Source: SZUA-320 sp963707875 (GTDB taxonomy: Bacteria > Gemmatimonadota > Gemmatimonadetes > Gemmatimonadales > GWC2-71-9). Taken from it: DNA of 64,000 nt. The notes beneath the pieces were generated by a model, which saw only the letters and a program-made list of their open reading frames with translations, made no database searches and was not told the DNA's origin. Made by a program: the position numbers and the translations under genes. Of the stretch, positions 34,721-44,432 are shown in pieces. The stretch spans positions 438,442 to 502,441 of the forward strand of contig CAVPRU010000002.1 in assembly GCA_963707875.1 (NCBI GenBank). The letters run 5' to 3'. Numbering within the stretch: position 1 is the first letter of the stretch; each line of letters begins with the position of its first letter.

Positions 34721-36139
34721 CTACGGGGTCGGCAGTATCGTTACCGGTCCCAGACCCAACTGCTCGATTCCCGGCTGGATGCTGGCCACATCCCCCACCA
34801 CGATCACCGACAGCTGGTCGGGCCGGAGCAGCCGGCGGGCCACTCGCTGAACGTCGGCCGCGGTTACCGCCATGATCCGCTCCACGTAGCTGTCGTACCA
34901 GTTGAACGGCAGGCCGAAGGTCAGGAGCCCGCCCAGCTGGCCGGCCACCTGGCCGGTGGTTTCAAAATCTCCTGCCAGACCCAGGGCCAGGTACGCCTTG
35001 GCGCGATTGAGTTCCTCGGCTTCCACCGGCTCGTCGCGCATCCGGTTGAACTCATTGAAGAACTCGACCAGCGAACTGTCGGTCACGTTGCTCCGGACCG
35101 CGGCCTGGGCGATGAAGGGACCGGCCAACGGGCGGAAGGCGAATCCGGATCCGGCGCCGTAGGTGTAACCCTTGGCCTCCCGGAGGTTGCTGTTGAGCCG
35201 GGAGCTGAACGATCCACCCAATAGGGTGTTCATCACCTGAATCGGGTAGTAGTCGGGGTCACTGCGCTCGGGGCCGGGGGCGCCGATCACGATGACCGAC
35301 TGGGCGGCGCCCGGCTTGTCCTTGAGATAGACCGTGGTCGGCTTGGCGGCCGGATTCGCGACGACCGGCAACGCGGAAACCGGACCAGTTGGTGCCCGCC
35401 AGTCCCCGAACCGCTGGCTGATGGCCCGCTGCGCCTCCACCAGGGAGATGTCGCCGGTCACGATGAACTCCGCCTGATCGGGCCGGAACATCCGGTCATA
35501 GAATCCCCGCACCGTGGCCGAATCGAGCCGAGCCACGGACGCGGAGTCCCCGTTGAGAGAGCGATGGTACGGATGGGTGGCGGGGAAGATGACTTCGTTG
35601 AAGGTCAGGCTGGCCACCGCGGCAGGCTGGTCCTTCTGCTGCACCAGCTGGGCGAGTCGGAGATCCCGTTGCCGGTTGGTCTCCTCGGCAACGAAGGTCG
35701 GTTGCCGCACCACGTCGGCCATCAGGTCGAGGGCCGGCCCCATGGTGCGCTTCGGGGCCCGCAGTGTCACCGCCATGCCGTCCCACGAGGCCCCGGTGGA
35801 GAGCGAGGCACCGAGGAAAGCAACCTCGGCGGCCACTCCGCTGGCGTCGCGACTGCCGGCGCCCTCATCGAGCATCCCGGCGGTAAAGGCGGCCAGGCCG
35901 GCGAGCGCGCCGTCGGCGCGGCCTCCGCCGGCCACGGTCAGGGTGAATTGGACCAGTGGGACCTCCCGCAACTCCACGACGTGAATCCGGATCCCGTTGG
36001 GAAGGGTTGCGGATTGCACCTTGGGCGAGACAAAGGAGGGAGGAGGCGCCAGAGTCGGAGGCACAGTCCGATCGAAGGCCTGGGCCTGAAGTACTCCCGG
36101 CAGAGCGGCGAGCACAAGGAATCGCATGGTGCGGGTCAT
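34721..36139 (-). CDS. M16-family peptidase homolog lacking the zinc motif
   Basis: A 472-residue secreted protein (signal peptide ending GVLQAQ) with two M16 half-domains. At the position of the catalytic HxxEH it has GLAAFTAGMLDEG, so it should be inactive, like the non-catalytic subunit of a two-protein M16 complex. It keeps the C-terminal R/Y-type motif (SSRLNSNLREAKGYTYG). The gene overlaps by ATGA with an upstream M16 gene that carries HLFEH, so the two probably form a heterodimeric processing peptidase in the periplasm. Confidence 0.82.
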   Translation of the reverse strand: MTRTMRFLVLAALPGVLQAQAFDRTVPPTLAPPPSFVSPKVQSATLPNGIRIHVVELREVPLVQFTLTVAGGGRADGALAGLAAFTAGMLDEGAGSRDASGVAAEVAFLGASLSTGASWDGMAVTLRAPKRTMGPALDLMADVVRQPTFVAEETNRQRDLRLAQLVQQKDQPAAVASLTFNEVIFPATHPYHRSLNGDSASVARLDSATVRGFYDRMFRPDQAEFIVTGDISLVEAQRAISQRFGDWRAPTGPVSALPVVANPAAKPTTVYLKDKPGAAQSVIVIGAPGPERSDPDYYPIQVMNTLLGGSFSSRLNSNLREAKGYTYGAGSGFAFRPLAGPFIAQAAVRSNVTDSSLVEFFNEFNRMRDEPVEAEELNRAKAYLALGLAGDFETTGQVAGQLGGLLTFGLPFNWYDSYVERIMAVTAADVQRVARRLLRPDQLSVIVVGDVASIQPGIEQLGLGPVTILPTP

Positions 36140-37506
36140 GGCGTTACCCCCGTCGGTTCAGCGGCCAGATCGGGCTTGCCCAGCGGGACCACGCTCAGAA
36201 TCACCTTGGGGGCCAGCAGGTATTTCTCGACCACCCGCTGCACATCGGCGGCGGTGACCCCGCGGTAGCGGTCGAGGTCGGTCTGGAACCCATCGGGGTT
36301 GCCGGTCTGGTAGTAGTAGGCGTTCAGCTGATCGGCCTTGCCGCCGACCCGTTCCAGGCTGCCCAGGAAGCTCGACTCGATCGAGTTCTTGGCCTGCTCC
36401 AGTTCCCGGGCGGTCGGCCCATCGGCGGCCAGGGTGCGCAGCTCCTGATCGATCACCTGCTGGAGCGGCGGCAGGGCGATCCCGGGCCGAGCGGTGGCGA
36501 TCACCCGGAAGTCCCCGGACAGCCGGTGGCTGGCCTGGAAGGCGTTGACGTTGGAGGCGAGCTCCTGCTGGTAGACCAGCTTCTGGGTGATCCGGCTGTT
36601 GCGGGCGCCGGTCAGCAGGTAGGCCGCCACGTCGAGCGCGGCATCGTCCGCGTGGTTGAGCGGGACGGTGGGCCAGGCGTAGTTGAGGCGGGCCAGCTGG
36701 ACCCGGTCCTCCAGCACCCCGATGGTATCGCGAGCCAGGCTGAACGCCGAAGCGGTGGGCCGTTCGATGGCAGGGCCGCGGGGGATCTCCCCGAAGTACT
36801 GCCGGACCAGCCGCTTCACCTCGTCGGCCTTCACGTCCCCCGCGACCACGATGACCGCGTTGTTCGGGGCGTACCAGGTCCGGAAGAACTCCTTCACATC
36901 CTCGAGCGACGCCGCCGAAAGGTCGGTCATCGATCCGATCACCGGCCAGGAGTACGGGTGGTCGCTCGGGTAGAGCATCGGCGAGGATGGTCTCGAACGA
37001 CTGACCGTAGGGCTGATTGTCCACGCGCTGTCGGCGTTCGTTCTTCACCACATCGCGCTGGAGATCGACCTTGGCCGCGTCCATGGTGGGCAGGATCCAG
37101 CCCATCCGATCGGCTTCGAGCCAGAGCATCAGGGGCAGCGCGGTGGCCGGACCCTCTTCGTAAGTAGTTGGTGCGGTCCTCGGTGGTGGAGCCGTTGTTG
37201 TTGGCACCGGCCGACTCGAGCAGCTGGTCGAACTGCGGATACGGGGCGTTGGCCGACCCCATGAACATCAGGTGCTCGAACAGGTGGGCGAAGCCGGTGC
37301 GGCCCGGCTTTTCGCTCCCGGACCCGACGTGGTACCAGACGTTCGACCACCACGGTCGGGACCGAGTGGTCCTCGTGGACGATCACCCGGAGTCCGTTGG
37401 GCAGGGTGTCCATGGCGTAGGGGACCGAGAGCCCGGCCTGGGCCTGGGCGGTCCCGGCCGCGGCCAGGAGCAGGCTGCCAAGCAGCAGTGTCGTTCGACG
37501 CAGCAT
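36136..37506 (-). pseudogene. M16-family zinc peptidase, three frameshifts
   Basis: Joining three reading frames gives a continuous M16 protease. It has a signal peptide (MLRRTTLLLGSLLLAAAGTA...), LPNGLRVIVHEDHSVPTVVV, and the zinc motif HLFEH (in FAHLFEHLMFMGS). Then come NNNGSTTEDRTNY, EADRMGWILP, and from 36978 the body ending near 36136. The frame changes near 37344 (extra G), 37163 (extra T) and 36977. These are single-base events, so they are either assembly errors or recent decay. The downstream partner gene is intact, which makes me lean slightly toward sequence errors. Confidence 0.75.
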
Positions 37507-37571
37507 CGCGACCTCGTGCGGTAGTGTCCGGGACCGTTGGCGGCCCCGGGGGAAAGGAATCTAGTCGAGCC

Positions 37572-38787
37572 TCAGGACGAAATTTCCACGGGGCGACCTG
37601 TCACCACCGCCTGGTTGGCCAGAATGCCCACGATGCTGGACCGGGCCCCCTCCGCCGCGGAGCAGGCCACCGGGGTCCCCTCCGCCACGCTCCGGACGAA
37701 GTCGGCCAGGGCGTAGTACAGCGAAGGGTGGGGCAACCCGACCCCTTCCTTGAGCTTGCCTTGGGCCGAGAGCTTGGTGGCGTCGGCCACCAGGATGATC
37801 CCCTCGTCCTGAAAGAACTGCTGCCGGGTGGCATAGACCTCCCATCCCTGGGTCGGGGCATCGAGCTCCTTGAAGAGCCAGCCGTGGCTCCAGGCGAGCT
37901 TGAGGGCGCCGTTGATGCCGTGGAAGGTCTCGAACTGACCGCCGTAGGAGTTGGCCAGGGTGGCCTCGTAGTGGAGGGCCACCCCGTCGGCCCAGGTGAG
38001 CGTCGACCGCGATCGTGTCGGCGATCTCCCGCCCATCGTTGTGCAGCCTGATCGCGCCGCGACCCGCAACCCGAATCGGGAGCTCCTCCCGGTACCAGGT
38101 GGCCACGTCGAACTGCTGGGCTCCGATCTCGCCCGCGAGCCCGGTGGAGACCGCCGGGTCGAGCCGCCAGTTGGTGGCCTGCGCCGTGCCGGGATCGGGG
38201 GCGGGGAATCGCCAGCTGGTCTTCCGGTGGGACTGGGCCGCGAGGGAGACGGTCTCTCGCAGTTCGGAGCGAAACAGGGGTTTGGCCCGCTGGTAGACCG
38301 GGTTGGAGCGGCCCTGGAAGCCGACCTGGACCACGGTGGACACCCCTTCAGCCGAGCGGGCGATCGCCTGACAGTCCTCGACCGTGTGGGCCAGCGGCGA
38401 TTCGAGATAGACGTGGCGGCCGGCTGCGATGGCCGCCTGGGCAATCTCGCGATGGAGGTGGGTCGGGGTGGCCACGATGACTGCGGAGAGGTCGCCGCGG
38501 GCCAGGAGCTGCCGGTAGTCGGCCAGGGTCGCGGCTCCGGCCGCGCGTTCACCGGCCAGGACCAGGCGCGTGGGGCTGGTGTCGCACACGGCGGCGATGG
38601 TGACGTCGGGCAGTTTCTGGAGTTCGGTGATGATGGCTCGGCCCTGCCGCCCGACGCCAATGATGCCCACGCTGACCGGAGCGCCGATCCGAAGCGGCTC
38701 GGCGGAAACCAGTTCCGGGAGGATGGAGATCCCGGCCAGGGCGCCGGCGGTCTGGGCCAGGAAGGAACGACGATCAGATGGGGTCAT
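37572..38787 (-). pseudogene. Gfo/Idh/MocA-family oxidoreductase, Tat-exported, one frameshift
   Basis: The N-terminal part (38787 down to about 38000) has a Tat signal (DRRSFLAQTAGALAG), the NAD(P) motif GIIGVGRQGRA and the ATPTHLHREIA and YLESPLAHT segments. The C-terminal part continues in another frame (TWADGVALHYEATLANSYGG) to a stop at 37572. One base gained or lost near 38000 explains the break. Exported MocA enzymes oxidise sugars or sugar derivatives; together with the DUF1080 protein this suggests 3-keto-glycoside metabolism (inference). Confidence 0.78.
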
Positions 38788-38892
38788 GGTCTGGACCTTC
38801 TGTCCTCGAGGTCGGAGCGCAATCTATCCGAACCTGTCCCAGCTCGCTCCACCGCTTCGGGTCGGTCCTCAATGTGTCGGTGGGGGACTGGT

Positions 38893-39522
38893 TCAGGTCC
38901 CGGAGCACGACGTCGCTTGGGTGACTTCTGGATCCCGCGGGGGGGTGAGAACACGATGGAGACTCTCCGCGGTCGCTCGAATAACAGGGCCGGGGTCGGC
39001 CTCCAGCCGTCGGAGGACCTCCAGGATCTGGTCCCGCGCGTCCGGAGGAAGGGGCTGGACACCGTTCGACCGGCGGGCTGGTGTCATCTGCAACTCCATC
39101 GGTCGCTGGCTGTGCTCCGGCTCCTGGCGAGATCTGGATCACCTCCAGGTCGAGATCAAGGTACCGGGCCAAGGTGATCATGGCAGTTATCCGGACGCCA
39201 GTCGCGTTGGTCGGCTTGAGCGCTGCCTCCCGGGCCGCATCGAGAATTCGCCGGTCTCGGAGGACGAAGCTGGCCCCCGCCAAGGTCCGCAGCGCGTCAG
39301 GGTCCGAGGGAGGAGAGGACCACAGGGCGGCCAGTGCCGGTGGCCCGTCGTTTCGGCACCGACTCAAGGTCAGGATGGCGGGCAAACTGACGGCCTGCCG
39401 GGCGCGAATAGTGGGCGGCGATATCGGCACTCCTCTGCCGTCGGCTCGCGCTGTGCCCGCGCCCGCGTGGCGCTGAAAAGGATGATGATCGGAGATGCGA
39501 CCAGCAGGTGTCTCCACCACAT
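38893..39522 (-). pseudogene. Frameshifted paralog of the secreted protein at 39.6-40.2 kb
   Basis: An ATG at 39522 with CCGGAGGGT upstream starts a signal peptide (HLLVASPIIILFSATRARAQ). The frame changes near 39425 to give LSRCRNDGPPALAALW and VLRDRRILDAAREAAL, and near 39140 it returns to the first frame, giving QPLPPDARDQILEVLRRLE to a stop at 38893. Every block aligns with the intact neighbour at 39618-40247 (LSRCKDDGPPVLTSLW, VELRDYRIFQAVRTVAL, QPLPTNIRNQVLEVFRSL). So this is a tandem duplicate with two compensating indels. Confidence 0.7.
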
Positions 39523-39617
39523 TCGACCCTCCGGAGGTTAGGCCATCTTGCCCGCCACATCCATGCCGGGTTCCGGGAAGTCGCGGCAGGAGCAACCTCG
39601 ATTCCTCGGTGCCCCGA

Positions 39618-40247
39618 TCAGCCATCACCGGGCGGTGCCGGTTGAGTCCACCGGGCCAGGCCCTCGAGCGAGTACAGTACGTCCTTCGCGGCCCGCCCGA
39701 CGTCGCTCGTGGTGTCGGTTGCAAGACTTCGAAAGACCTCAAGCACCTGGTTCCTGATGTTCGTTGGGAGGGGTTGGGCCCCGTCTGTCGGGGGCGTGTA
39801 GTGACCCCAACCGCCGATTGCCCATCGCCGGTCACCTGCCGTTTCATGAGACATGAGCACGGCTCGCGGGTCGAAGTATCCCACCAAAGCCTCCAGGGCG
39901 CTGATGCGGACCTCGGTTCCGTTGCTCACGTTCAGCGCCACTGTACGGACCGCCTGAAAGATCCGGTAGTCCCGGAGTTCGACGGTCGCCGCCACCAGGA
40001 CCTCGCGCTCAGTCTTGAGGGTGGGAGGCGTAACCCACAGAGAGGTCAATACGGGTGGGCCGTCGTCCTTGCACCTGCTGAGGGCTTGCGCATACTTGAG
40101 TCTTTGAGACTGGTCCTGTGGCAACTCGCGGGCCAGAGCCCGGCACTCCCCAGGAAAGGGCGGGGGCGGCTCGCGCTGGGCCACTCCTGAAGCGGCCGTG
40201 ATGGTGTGGACTACTGCGGTCACAACAACCAAGTACCTCATCCGCAT
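39618..40247 (-). CDS. Secreted protein of unknown family, helical repeat-like
   Basis: A 209-residue protein with a signal peptide (about 1-22, ending SGVAQ). The mature part is mostly helical with repeated Leu/Val spacing reminiscent of HEAT-like repeats (VRTVALNVSNGTEVRISALEAL, NQVLEVFRSLATDTTSDVGRAAKDVL). I recognise no named domain. The ATG at 40247 follows CGGAGGGTCCA. A damaged paralog lies directly downstream, and the leader contains a perfect 25-bp tandem duplication. Confidence 0.6.
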   Translation of the reverse strand: MRMRYLVVVTAVVHTITAASGVAQREPPPPFPGECRALARELPQDQSQRLKYAQALSRCKDDGPPVLTSLWVTPPTLKTEREVLVAATVELRDYRIFQAVRTVALNVSNGTEVRISALEALVGYFDPRAVLMSHETAGDRRWAIGGWGHYTPPTDGAQPLPTNIRNQVLEVFRSLATDTTSDVGRAAKDVLYSLEGLARWTQPAPPGDG

Positions 40248-40295
40248 TGGACCCTCCGGGAGTATACTGTATTGGACCCTCCGGGAGTATACTGT
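40246..40295 (-). repeat. Perfect 25-bp tandem duplication in the leader of the 40.2-kb gene
   Basis: Two identical 25-base units, 40246-40270 and 40271-40295, lie back to back. On the reverse strand each unit contains the palindrome AGTATACT (with a TATACT that could be a -10) followed by the CGGAGGG ribosome-binding site. Only the unit next to the ATG can serve translation of 39618-40247; the other duplicates both promoter-like and ribosome-binding elements. Confidence 0.9.
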
Positions 40296-40379
40296 CTGCC
40301 TCTCCGCAGTCCTGGTGACTCGCCACACCCACCAGTCTTCAGTCTGTATCGTCGAGGAGGGCTGTCCTCGGACCACGGG

Positions 40380-41012
40380 TCACGCCCAGGTGCAAGACCG
40401 CAAGGCGACGAATTCACAAGAGTGGGGCGCAAGAGCGCGGACTCCCAGGGCCCTCAGCAACCGCTCAGGGAGGGTCTTTCTGTTGGGGATGAGATAGGTC
40501 GGCGGTCGCCAGGTGAGCGAATCCCCCACGACACCCTGCCCGGGGCTCACGATCTCCAGTCGCTCCGGGGTGACGACCACCAGAAGGTAGTCCCGTTCCC
40601 TGTCCGGATAGAACGCCGCCCATTCGGGCTTCCAGCGTCGCTGCTTCTCCAGCGGATCATTCACCAGGCGCGCCCGCCCCCGGAGGGTGACATAGCCGCC
40701 GTGCCGAGTCGAGAAGTAGTACAGCGTGACCCGGGGATCGCGAGTGATCTCGGCCACCTTGCGAGTCCGCGGGTTGGTGGCGAACCAGACCACCATCGCG
40801 TCATCCGGAGAAAAGGGATCTATGGTCCGGGCCTGAGCGGCGCCGGTGGAGTCGACGGTGATCAGGGCGGCGTAGCGCGCCGCGACCATCAGTTCCCGCG
40901 CGACACTGCGGAGCCGGGCTGGATCGCTGGCGCCCGACTGGGCGATCAGGGTCGTGGTCGGCCAGAGGATCAGGCCGAGGAACAAAACGGAGGTGCCTCG
41001 AAAGGCGGTCAT
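40380..41012 (-). CDS. Secreted pyridoxamine-phosphate-oxidase-like (PPOX) protein
   Basis: A 210-residue protein with a signal peptide (ending TLIAQS) and a split-barrel flavin-binding domain. Typical segments are RYAALITVDSTGAAQARTIDPF, VWFATNPRTRKVAEITRDPRVTLYYF and YVTLRGRARLVND. The fold is that of general-stress-protein-26-like PPOX proteins, which bind FMN, FAD, F420 or haem. Export is unusual for the family. It lies 35 bp downstream of an ApbE-type FMN transferase stop on the same strand, which may be relevant to flavin supply in the periplasm. Confidence 0.78.
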   Translation of the reverse strand: MTAFRGTSVLFLGLILWPTTTLIAQSGASDPARLRSVARELMVAARYAALITVDSTGAAQARTIDPFSPDDAMVVWFATNPRTRKVAEITRDPRVTLYYFSTRHGGYVTLRGRARLVNDPLEKQRRWKPEWAAFYPDRERDYLLVVVTPERLEIVSPGQGVVGDSLTWRPPTYLIPNRKTLPERLLRALGVRALAPHSCEFVALRSCTWA

Positions 41013-41047
41013 CGCATTGATCTCCCTTTCCGTTCATTCGCAGGTCG

Positions 41048-41797
41048 TCAAGCGGTCACCAGGACATCCCAGTCGGCCGTGAGACCGTCGGGTCGTCTGC
41101 CCAGCACCAGCGCCGCCGTGCTCCAGGCATCCGCCAGCCGGGCCGACGGACCCATCACCACCGCCCGGCGGGGCACCGGGACCGGTCTGCCGGTGCGGGG
41201 GTCCAGGGTGGGGTGCGGGTTGTCCACCCAGGCGGCCGAGACGGACATCGCCCGGTCCGTGAGGACTATGGAGGTCTCGTCATCGTGTGCCGCACCGGTG
41301 CTGCCGGCCCGGGCCACCCGCACCGTCCAGCCATCGCGGTCCGGCGGGGTCCCGATCCCGAGCGCACTGCTGGTGCCGCCGTGCAGAAAGGCACCCCGCA
41401 CGTCGCCGCACCGAAGCACCGCCGCCGCCTGGTCGAGCGCGTGCCCTTTGGCGATCCCGCCGAAGTCCAGCATCACCCCGAACCTGGTGGCCGTGACGGT
41501 CTGTCGGTCGGGGTCCAGGGTCAGCGCGTCGAACCCGGTGCCGAGCGCCGGATCGAAGGCGCCCGCCGACCGTTCCCAGACCAGCCGGGCGTCCTGAAAG
41601 AGCGCGAAGCTCTCCTTGTCGAGTGGGATGGGGGTGCCGGCCGGTGTCATCGCCAGTCGAGAGGGGAGGCCGCCGGGCGCGAATCGGTTGAACAGGTCGT
41701 GGGCGATCCGGATTTCATCGAGCGCCGCCTCACCCAGGGCCCGGAGCGGGACCGGGTCGCCCTGGTCGGCGATGACCAGCTCGAACCGCGTCCCCAT
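41048..41797 (-). CDS. apbE: FAD:protein FMN transferase (ApbE family)
   Basis: A 249-residue ApbE-fold protein that attaches FMN to Thr in target flavoproteins. It begins MGTRFELVIAD, has GAFDPALGTGFDAL, the core GVMLDFGGIAKGHALDQAA and LHGGTSSALGIG, and ends with the DAWSTAALVLG metal-binding segment. GGAGG lies 5 bases before the chosen ATG; the open frame continues upstream into the preceding MocA gene, so a start closer to its stop (41818) is possible. It lacks an obvious signal peptide. It is likely co-transcribed with the MocA gene. Confidence 0.83.
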   Translation of the reverse strand: MGTRFELVIADQGDPVPLRALGEAALDEIRIAHDLFNRFAPGGLPSRLAMTPAGTPIPLDKESFALFQDARLVWERSAGAFDPALGTGFDALTLDPDRQTVTATRFGVMLDFGGIAKGHALDQAAAVLRCGDVRGAFLHGGTSSALGIGTPPDRDGWTVRVARAGSTGAAHDDETSIVLTDRAMSVSAAWVDNPHPTLDPRTGRPVPVPRRAVVMGPSARLADAWSTAALVLGRRPDGLTADWDVLVTA

Positions 41798-41817
41798 GGC
41801 CTCCGTGGCAAATCGGA

Positions 41818-43131
41818 TCAGAGCCGCTTGACCTTCCGCTTGACCGGGTCGTAGCCGAAGGCGCCGCCCTCCCACATCGAGCGGGCCGCCAGGTCCACGA
41901 TCACCATCACCTTGGTCCCCAGTTCGACCGGGCTGGGGGCCGGTTCGCGGGTCCGGATGCACTCGAGCCAGTTGAGCCGGAGCGCGTCCTGGTCATCGCC
42001 GTGGTCCTCGCCGACGATGGTCTGCTCCTCCACCTCCTCGGCGAAGAGCCGCTCGGGCCGGAGGATCGCGTTCCGACCCCCCAGGAAGAAGTTGCCCTTG
42101 TGGCCCCGGATCATGGTCTCCAGTCCGAGTTCGTTGGCGGTGGAACCGGCCACGATCATCGTGTGCTCGTGCTCGAACTCGATCGTCAGGTTGATCTGGT
42201 CGTGGTTCTCCATCGCCTTGTCGATGTAGTGCCCGCCCGCCCCGGTGACCCGGATCGGCCAGCCCAGATCCATGCAGGCCAGCAGCGGGGTGATCCGGTG
42301 GACCAGGAGGTCCCCGATGATGCCGGTGGAGTAGCGCTTGTAGCGCCGCCACCGGGCGTACACCTCGGGGCTCCAAGGAGCCTTGCCCGAGGGGCCGCAC
42401 CAGGCGTCCCAGTCGAGGTTGACGCCCGGCTGCCATTCGGGGTCGATCGCGTAGTAGAGCCACTCGCCCTCCTTGGAGTTCCGGCAGTAGCTGGTCTGAC
42501 TCCAGACCGGTTTGCCGATCTTCCCGTCCGCGATCAATTGCCGGGCGTTGAGGTAGCTTGGCGTCATGACGTACTGGGTGCCGACATTGACGATCCGATC
42601 GGGGTGCTTCCGCTGGACGTCCCACAGCCGGAGCGCGGCCTTGAGATCGTAGGTCATCGGCTTTTCGACATAGACGTCCTTGCCGGCGAGGATCGCATCC
42701 TCCGCGATCTTGGCGTGCCAGTGCTCCGGCGCGGCGATCAGCACGCCGTGGAGGTCGGGGCGCCTGAGCAGTTCACGGTAGTCCCGGTAGCTGTCCATGG
42801 TCCCGGATCCCTGAACCGCTTCGGCCTTCTCCTTGGCCTGTGCTACCCGCTTGTCACAGACGTCGGCCCCGGCCGCCACTACCATGTTGGTCCGACCGTC
42901 CTGGGCGGCCTTCACAAAGGCCTCGAGGTGCCCGGTGCCCATGCCACCGGTGCCGATGATGCCGATCCGGACCGGGTCACCGGGACCGAGCGGGGCGCGG
43001 GGGAGCCCGTCCGGGACCGGTTCGGGGTCAAAGCTGATCTCCGACCCGTGAACCAGGCTGGGCGCCAGTCCGAGCGCGGCGGTCGCGGCGGCAGTGCGCT
43101 GGAGAAAATCTCGGCGGGAGGTGTCTGTCAT
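41818..43131 (-). CDS. Gfo/Idh/MocA-family oxidoreductase, Tat-exported
   Basis: A 437-residue protein with a Tat signal (SRRDFLQRTAAATAALG), the dinucleotide motif IGIIGTGGMGTGHLEAF and the LIAAPEHWHAKIAEDAI and YVEKPMTYD segments. The C-terminal half has the GIIGDLLVHRITPLLACMDLGWP pattern of secreted planctomycete/acidobacterial-type MocA proteins. It probably oxidises a sugar or inositol derivative. It is intact, unlike the MocA gene at 37.6 kb. The isomerase gene upstream (7 bp gap) suggests a sugar-modification operon. Confidence 0.87.
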   Translation of the reverse strand: MTDTSRRDFLQRTAAATAALGLAPSLVHGSEISFDPEPVPDGLPRAPLGPGDPVRIGIIGTGGMGTGHLEAFVKAAQDGRTNMVVAAGADVCDKRVAQAKEKAEAVQGSGTMDSYRDYRELLRRPDLHGVLIAAPEHWHAKIAEDAILAGKDVYVEKPMTYDLKAALRLWDVQRKHPDRIVNVGTQYVMTPSYLNARQLIADGKIGKPVWSQTSYCRNSKEGEWLYYAIDPEWQPGVNLDWDAWCGPSGKAPWSPEVYARWRRYKRYSTGIIGDLLVHRITPLLACMDLGWPIRVTGAGGHYIDKAMENHDQINLTIEFEHEHTMIVAGSTANELGLETMIRGHKGNFFLGGRNAILRPERLFAEEVEEQTIVGEDHGDDQDALRLNWLECIRTREPAPSPVELGTKVMVIVDLAARSMWEGGAFGYDPVKRKVKRL

Positions 43132-43138
43132 GGGGAAA

Positions 43139-44064
43139 TCACCCGTTGGGGTAGTTGGGAGCCAGTTGGTCCCGCACCCGTTGCAGCAGCCGGAGGGTGC
43201 GGGTGATGCCCTCGCGCTCGGGGAGCCTGTCACCCTCGTACTCGATGCCCACCCAGCTGCGGTAGCCGGCGTCGAGCACGGTGCGCATCAGTCGGAGGTA
43301 GTCCTTGGCGGTTTCGTTGCCCCGGTCGTCGAAGTCGTGGGACTTGGCGCTCACGGCCTTGGCAAACGGCATCAGGTCGGCGACCCCCTGGTAGCGGTCG
43401 TAGTCGTAGAAGTTGCCGAAGTCGGGGAGGGTGCCGCAGCGGGGGTGATCGACCAGGCGCATGACGCCGGCCAGCCACTGGCCGTTGGAGGACAGACCGC
43501 CGTGGTTCTCCACGATCACGTTGATCCCGTGCCGGTCGCCGTACTCGCACAGCCGGCGGAGTCCGTCGGCGGCGAGCTCTCTGCTGCTCCTCGAACGTGC
43601 CGTCGCTGGCGGCGTTGACTCGGATGTGGAGACAGCCCAGCGTCGCGGCGGCGTCGACCCACTTGGTAGTGGTTCTCGACCGCCTGGGTCCTGAGGGCGG
43701 CGTCGGGGTCCCCCAGCCGGCCTTCGCCATCGCACATGATCAGGTGCTGGTTGACGGCGTGGTCGGCGGCCCGCTGGTTCATGTCGCCAGGTAGCCGGCG
43801 TCGCGGGCCTTGTCCTTGAAGAAGCTGTTGACGTACTCGATCGCGTCGAGGTCCCAGACCTCCCTGGTGACCCGGGCAAAGTCGAGGTGGTCGATGGTCT
43901 TCGCGGCAACTCCCGGTGGAGCGACCACTGCGCCAGCGAGATCGGGAAGAGCTGTGGTACCGAGCGGGTCCAGGGGGCCACGGAAGCATCGGGGCGAGGG
44001 CGGCCGCGCCGACGGCCGCGGTCCCGCTCAGCAGGAACTCTCGACGGGTCGGGAGATGGGTCAC
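43139..44064 (-). pseudogene. Sugar phosphate isomerase/epimerase-like TIM barrel, Tat-exported, about five frameshifts
   Basis: A GTG at 44064 starts a Tat-type leader (PTRREFLLSGTAAVGAAAL). Following the protein requires frame changes near 43970, 43908, 43790, 43672 and 43585. The pieces FPISLAQWSLHRELP, IDHLDFARVTREVWDLDAIEYVNSFF, NQHLIMCDGEGRLGD, LGCLHIRVNAAS and IVENHGGLSSNG then form a xylose-isomerase-like barrel ending at 43139. So dense a set of single-base indels in an otherwise conserved protein means either poor consensus here or a dying gene. Confidence 0.75.
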
Positions 44065-44432
44065 ACCGCACTCCGGCAGGGGGGCAGTCGAACCATACGC
44101 CGCCCATGGCCGGGTGTCCAGCGACTTGTGCAGCCGCCGATCTGGGCCCAGGGACTTCAGCACGGGCAAGGCGTATGGTGGCAGCTTCGTCCTCGGCTCC
44201 ATCGCCACCGACGCGTTGCTTGAGGGACCAAGTTCAGCCTGGTGCTGATCAAGGGTGGGTACCACATGGTCCGGTTTGCGCTGGTCGGCGCGGTGTTCGC
44301 CCTGTGGTAGCCGTTACTACCCGGCGGGGAGCTTCTGGAGGCGGGGTACAGGGCAGGCTTGACTGGCCCGCGTTCGTACCGTATTCTAGCTTGGAAGGCG
44401 TATGCCAATCGGCTCAGTCGAGACTACGCGCC
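44065..44432. other. 368-bp intergenic region between divergent genes
   Basis: No convincing gene is seen. It holds an inverted repeat GGTAG-6-CTACC at 44306-44321 and a good sigma-70-type promoter at 44359-44387 for the downstream lipoprotein gene. Confidence 0.6.
44359..44387 (+). promoter_or_regulatory. Sigma-70-type promoter for the truncated DUF4876 gene
   Basis: TTGACT (44359-44364), a 17-base spacer and TATTCT (44382-44387), 46 bases upstream of the ATG at 44433. The GGTAG/CTACC inverted repeat lies about 38 bases further upstream and resembles half-sites of the palindrome ahead of the second DUF4876 operon. Confidence 0.6.
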
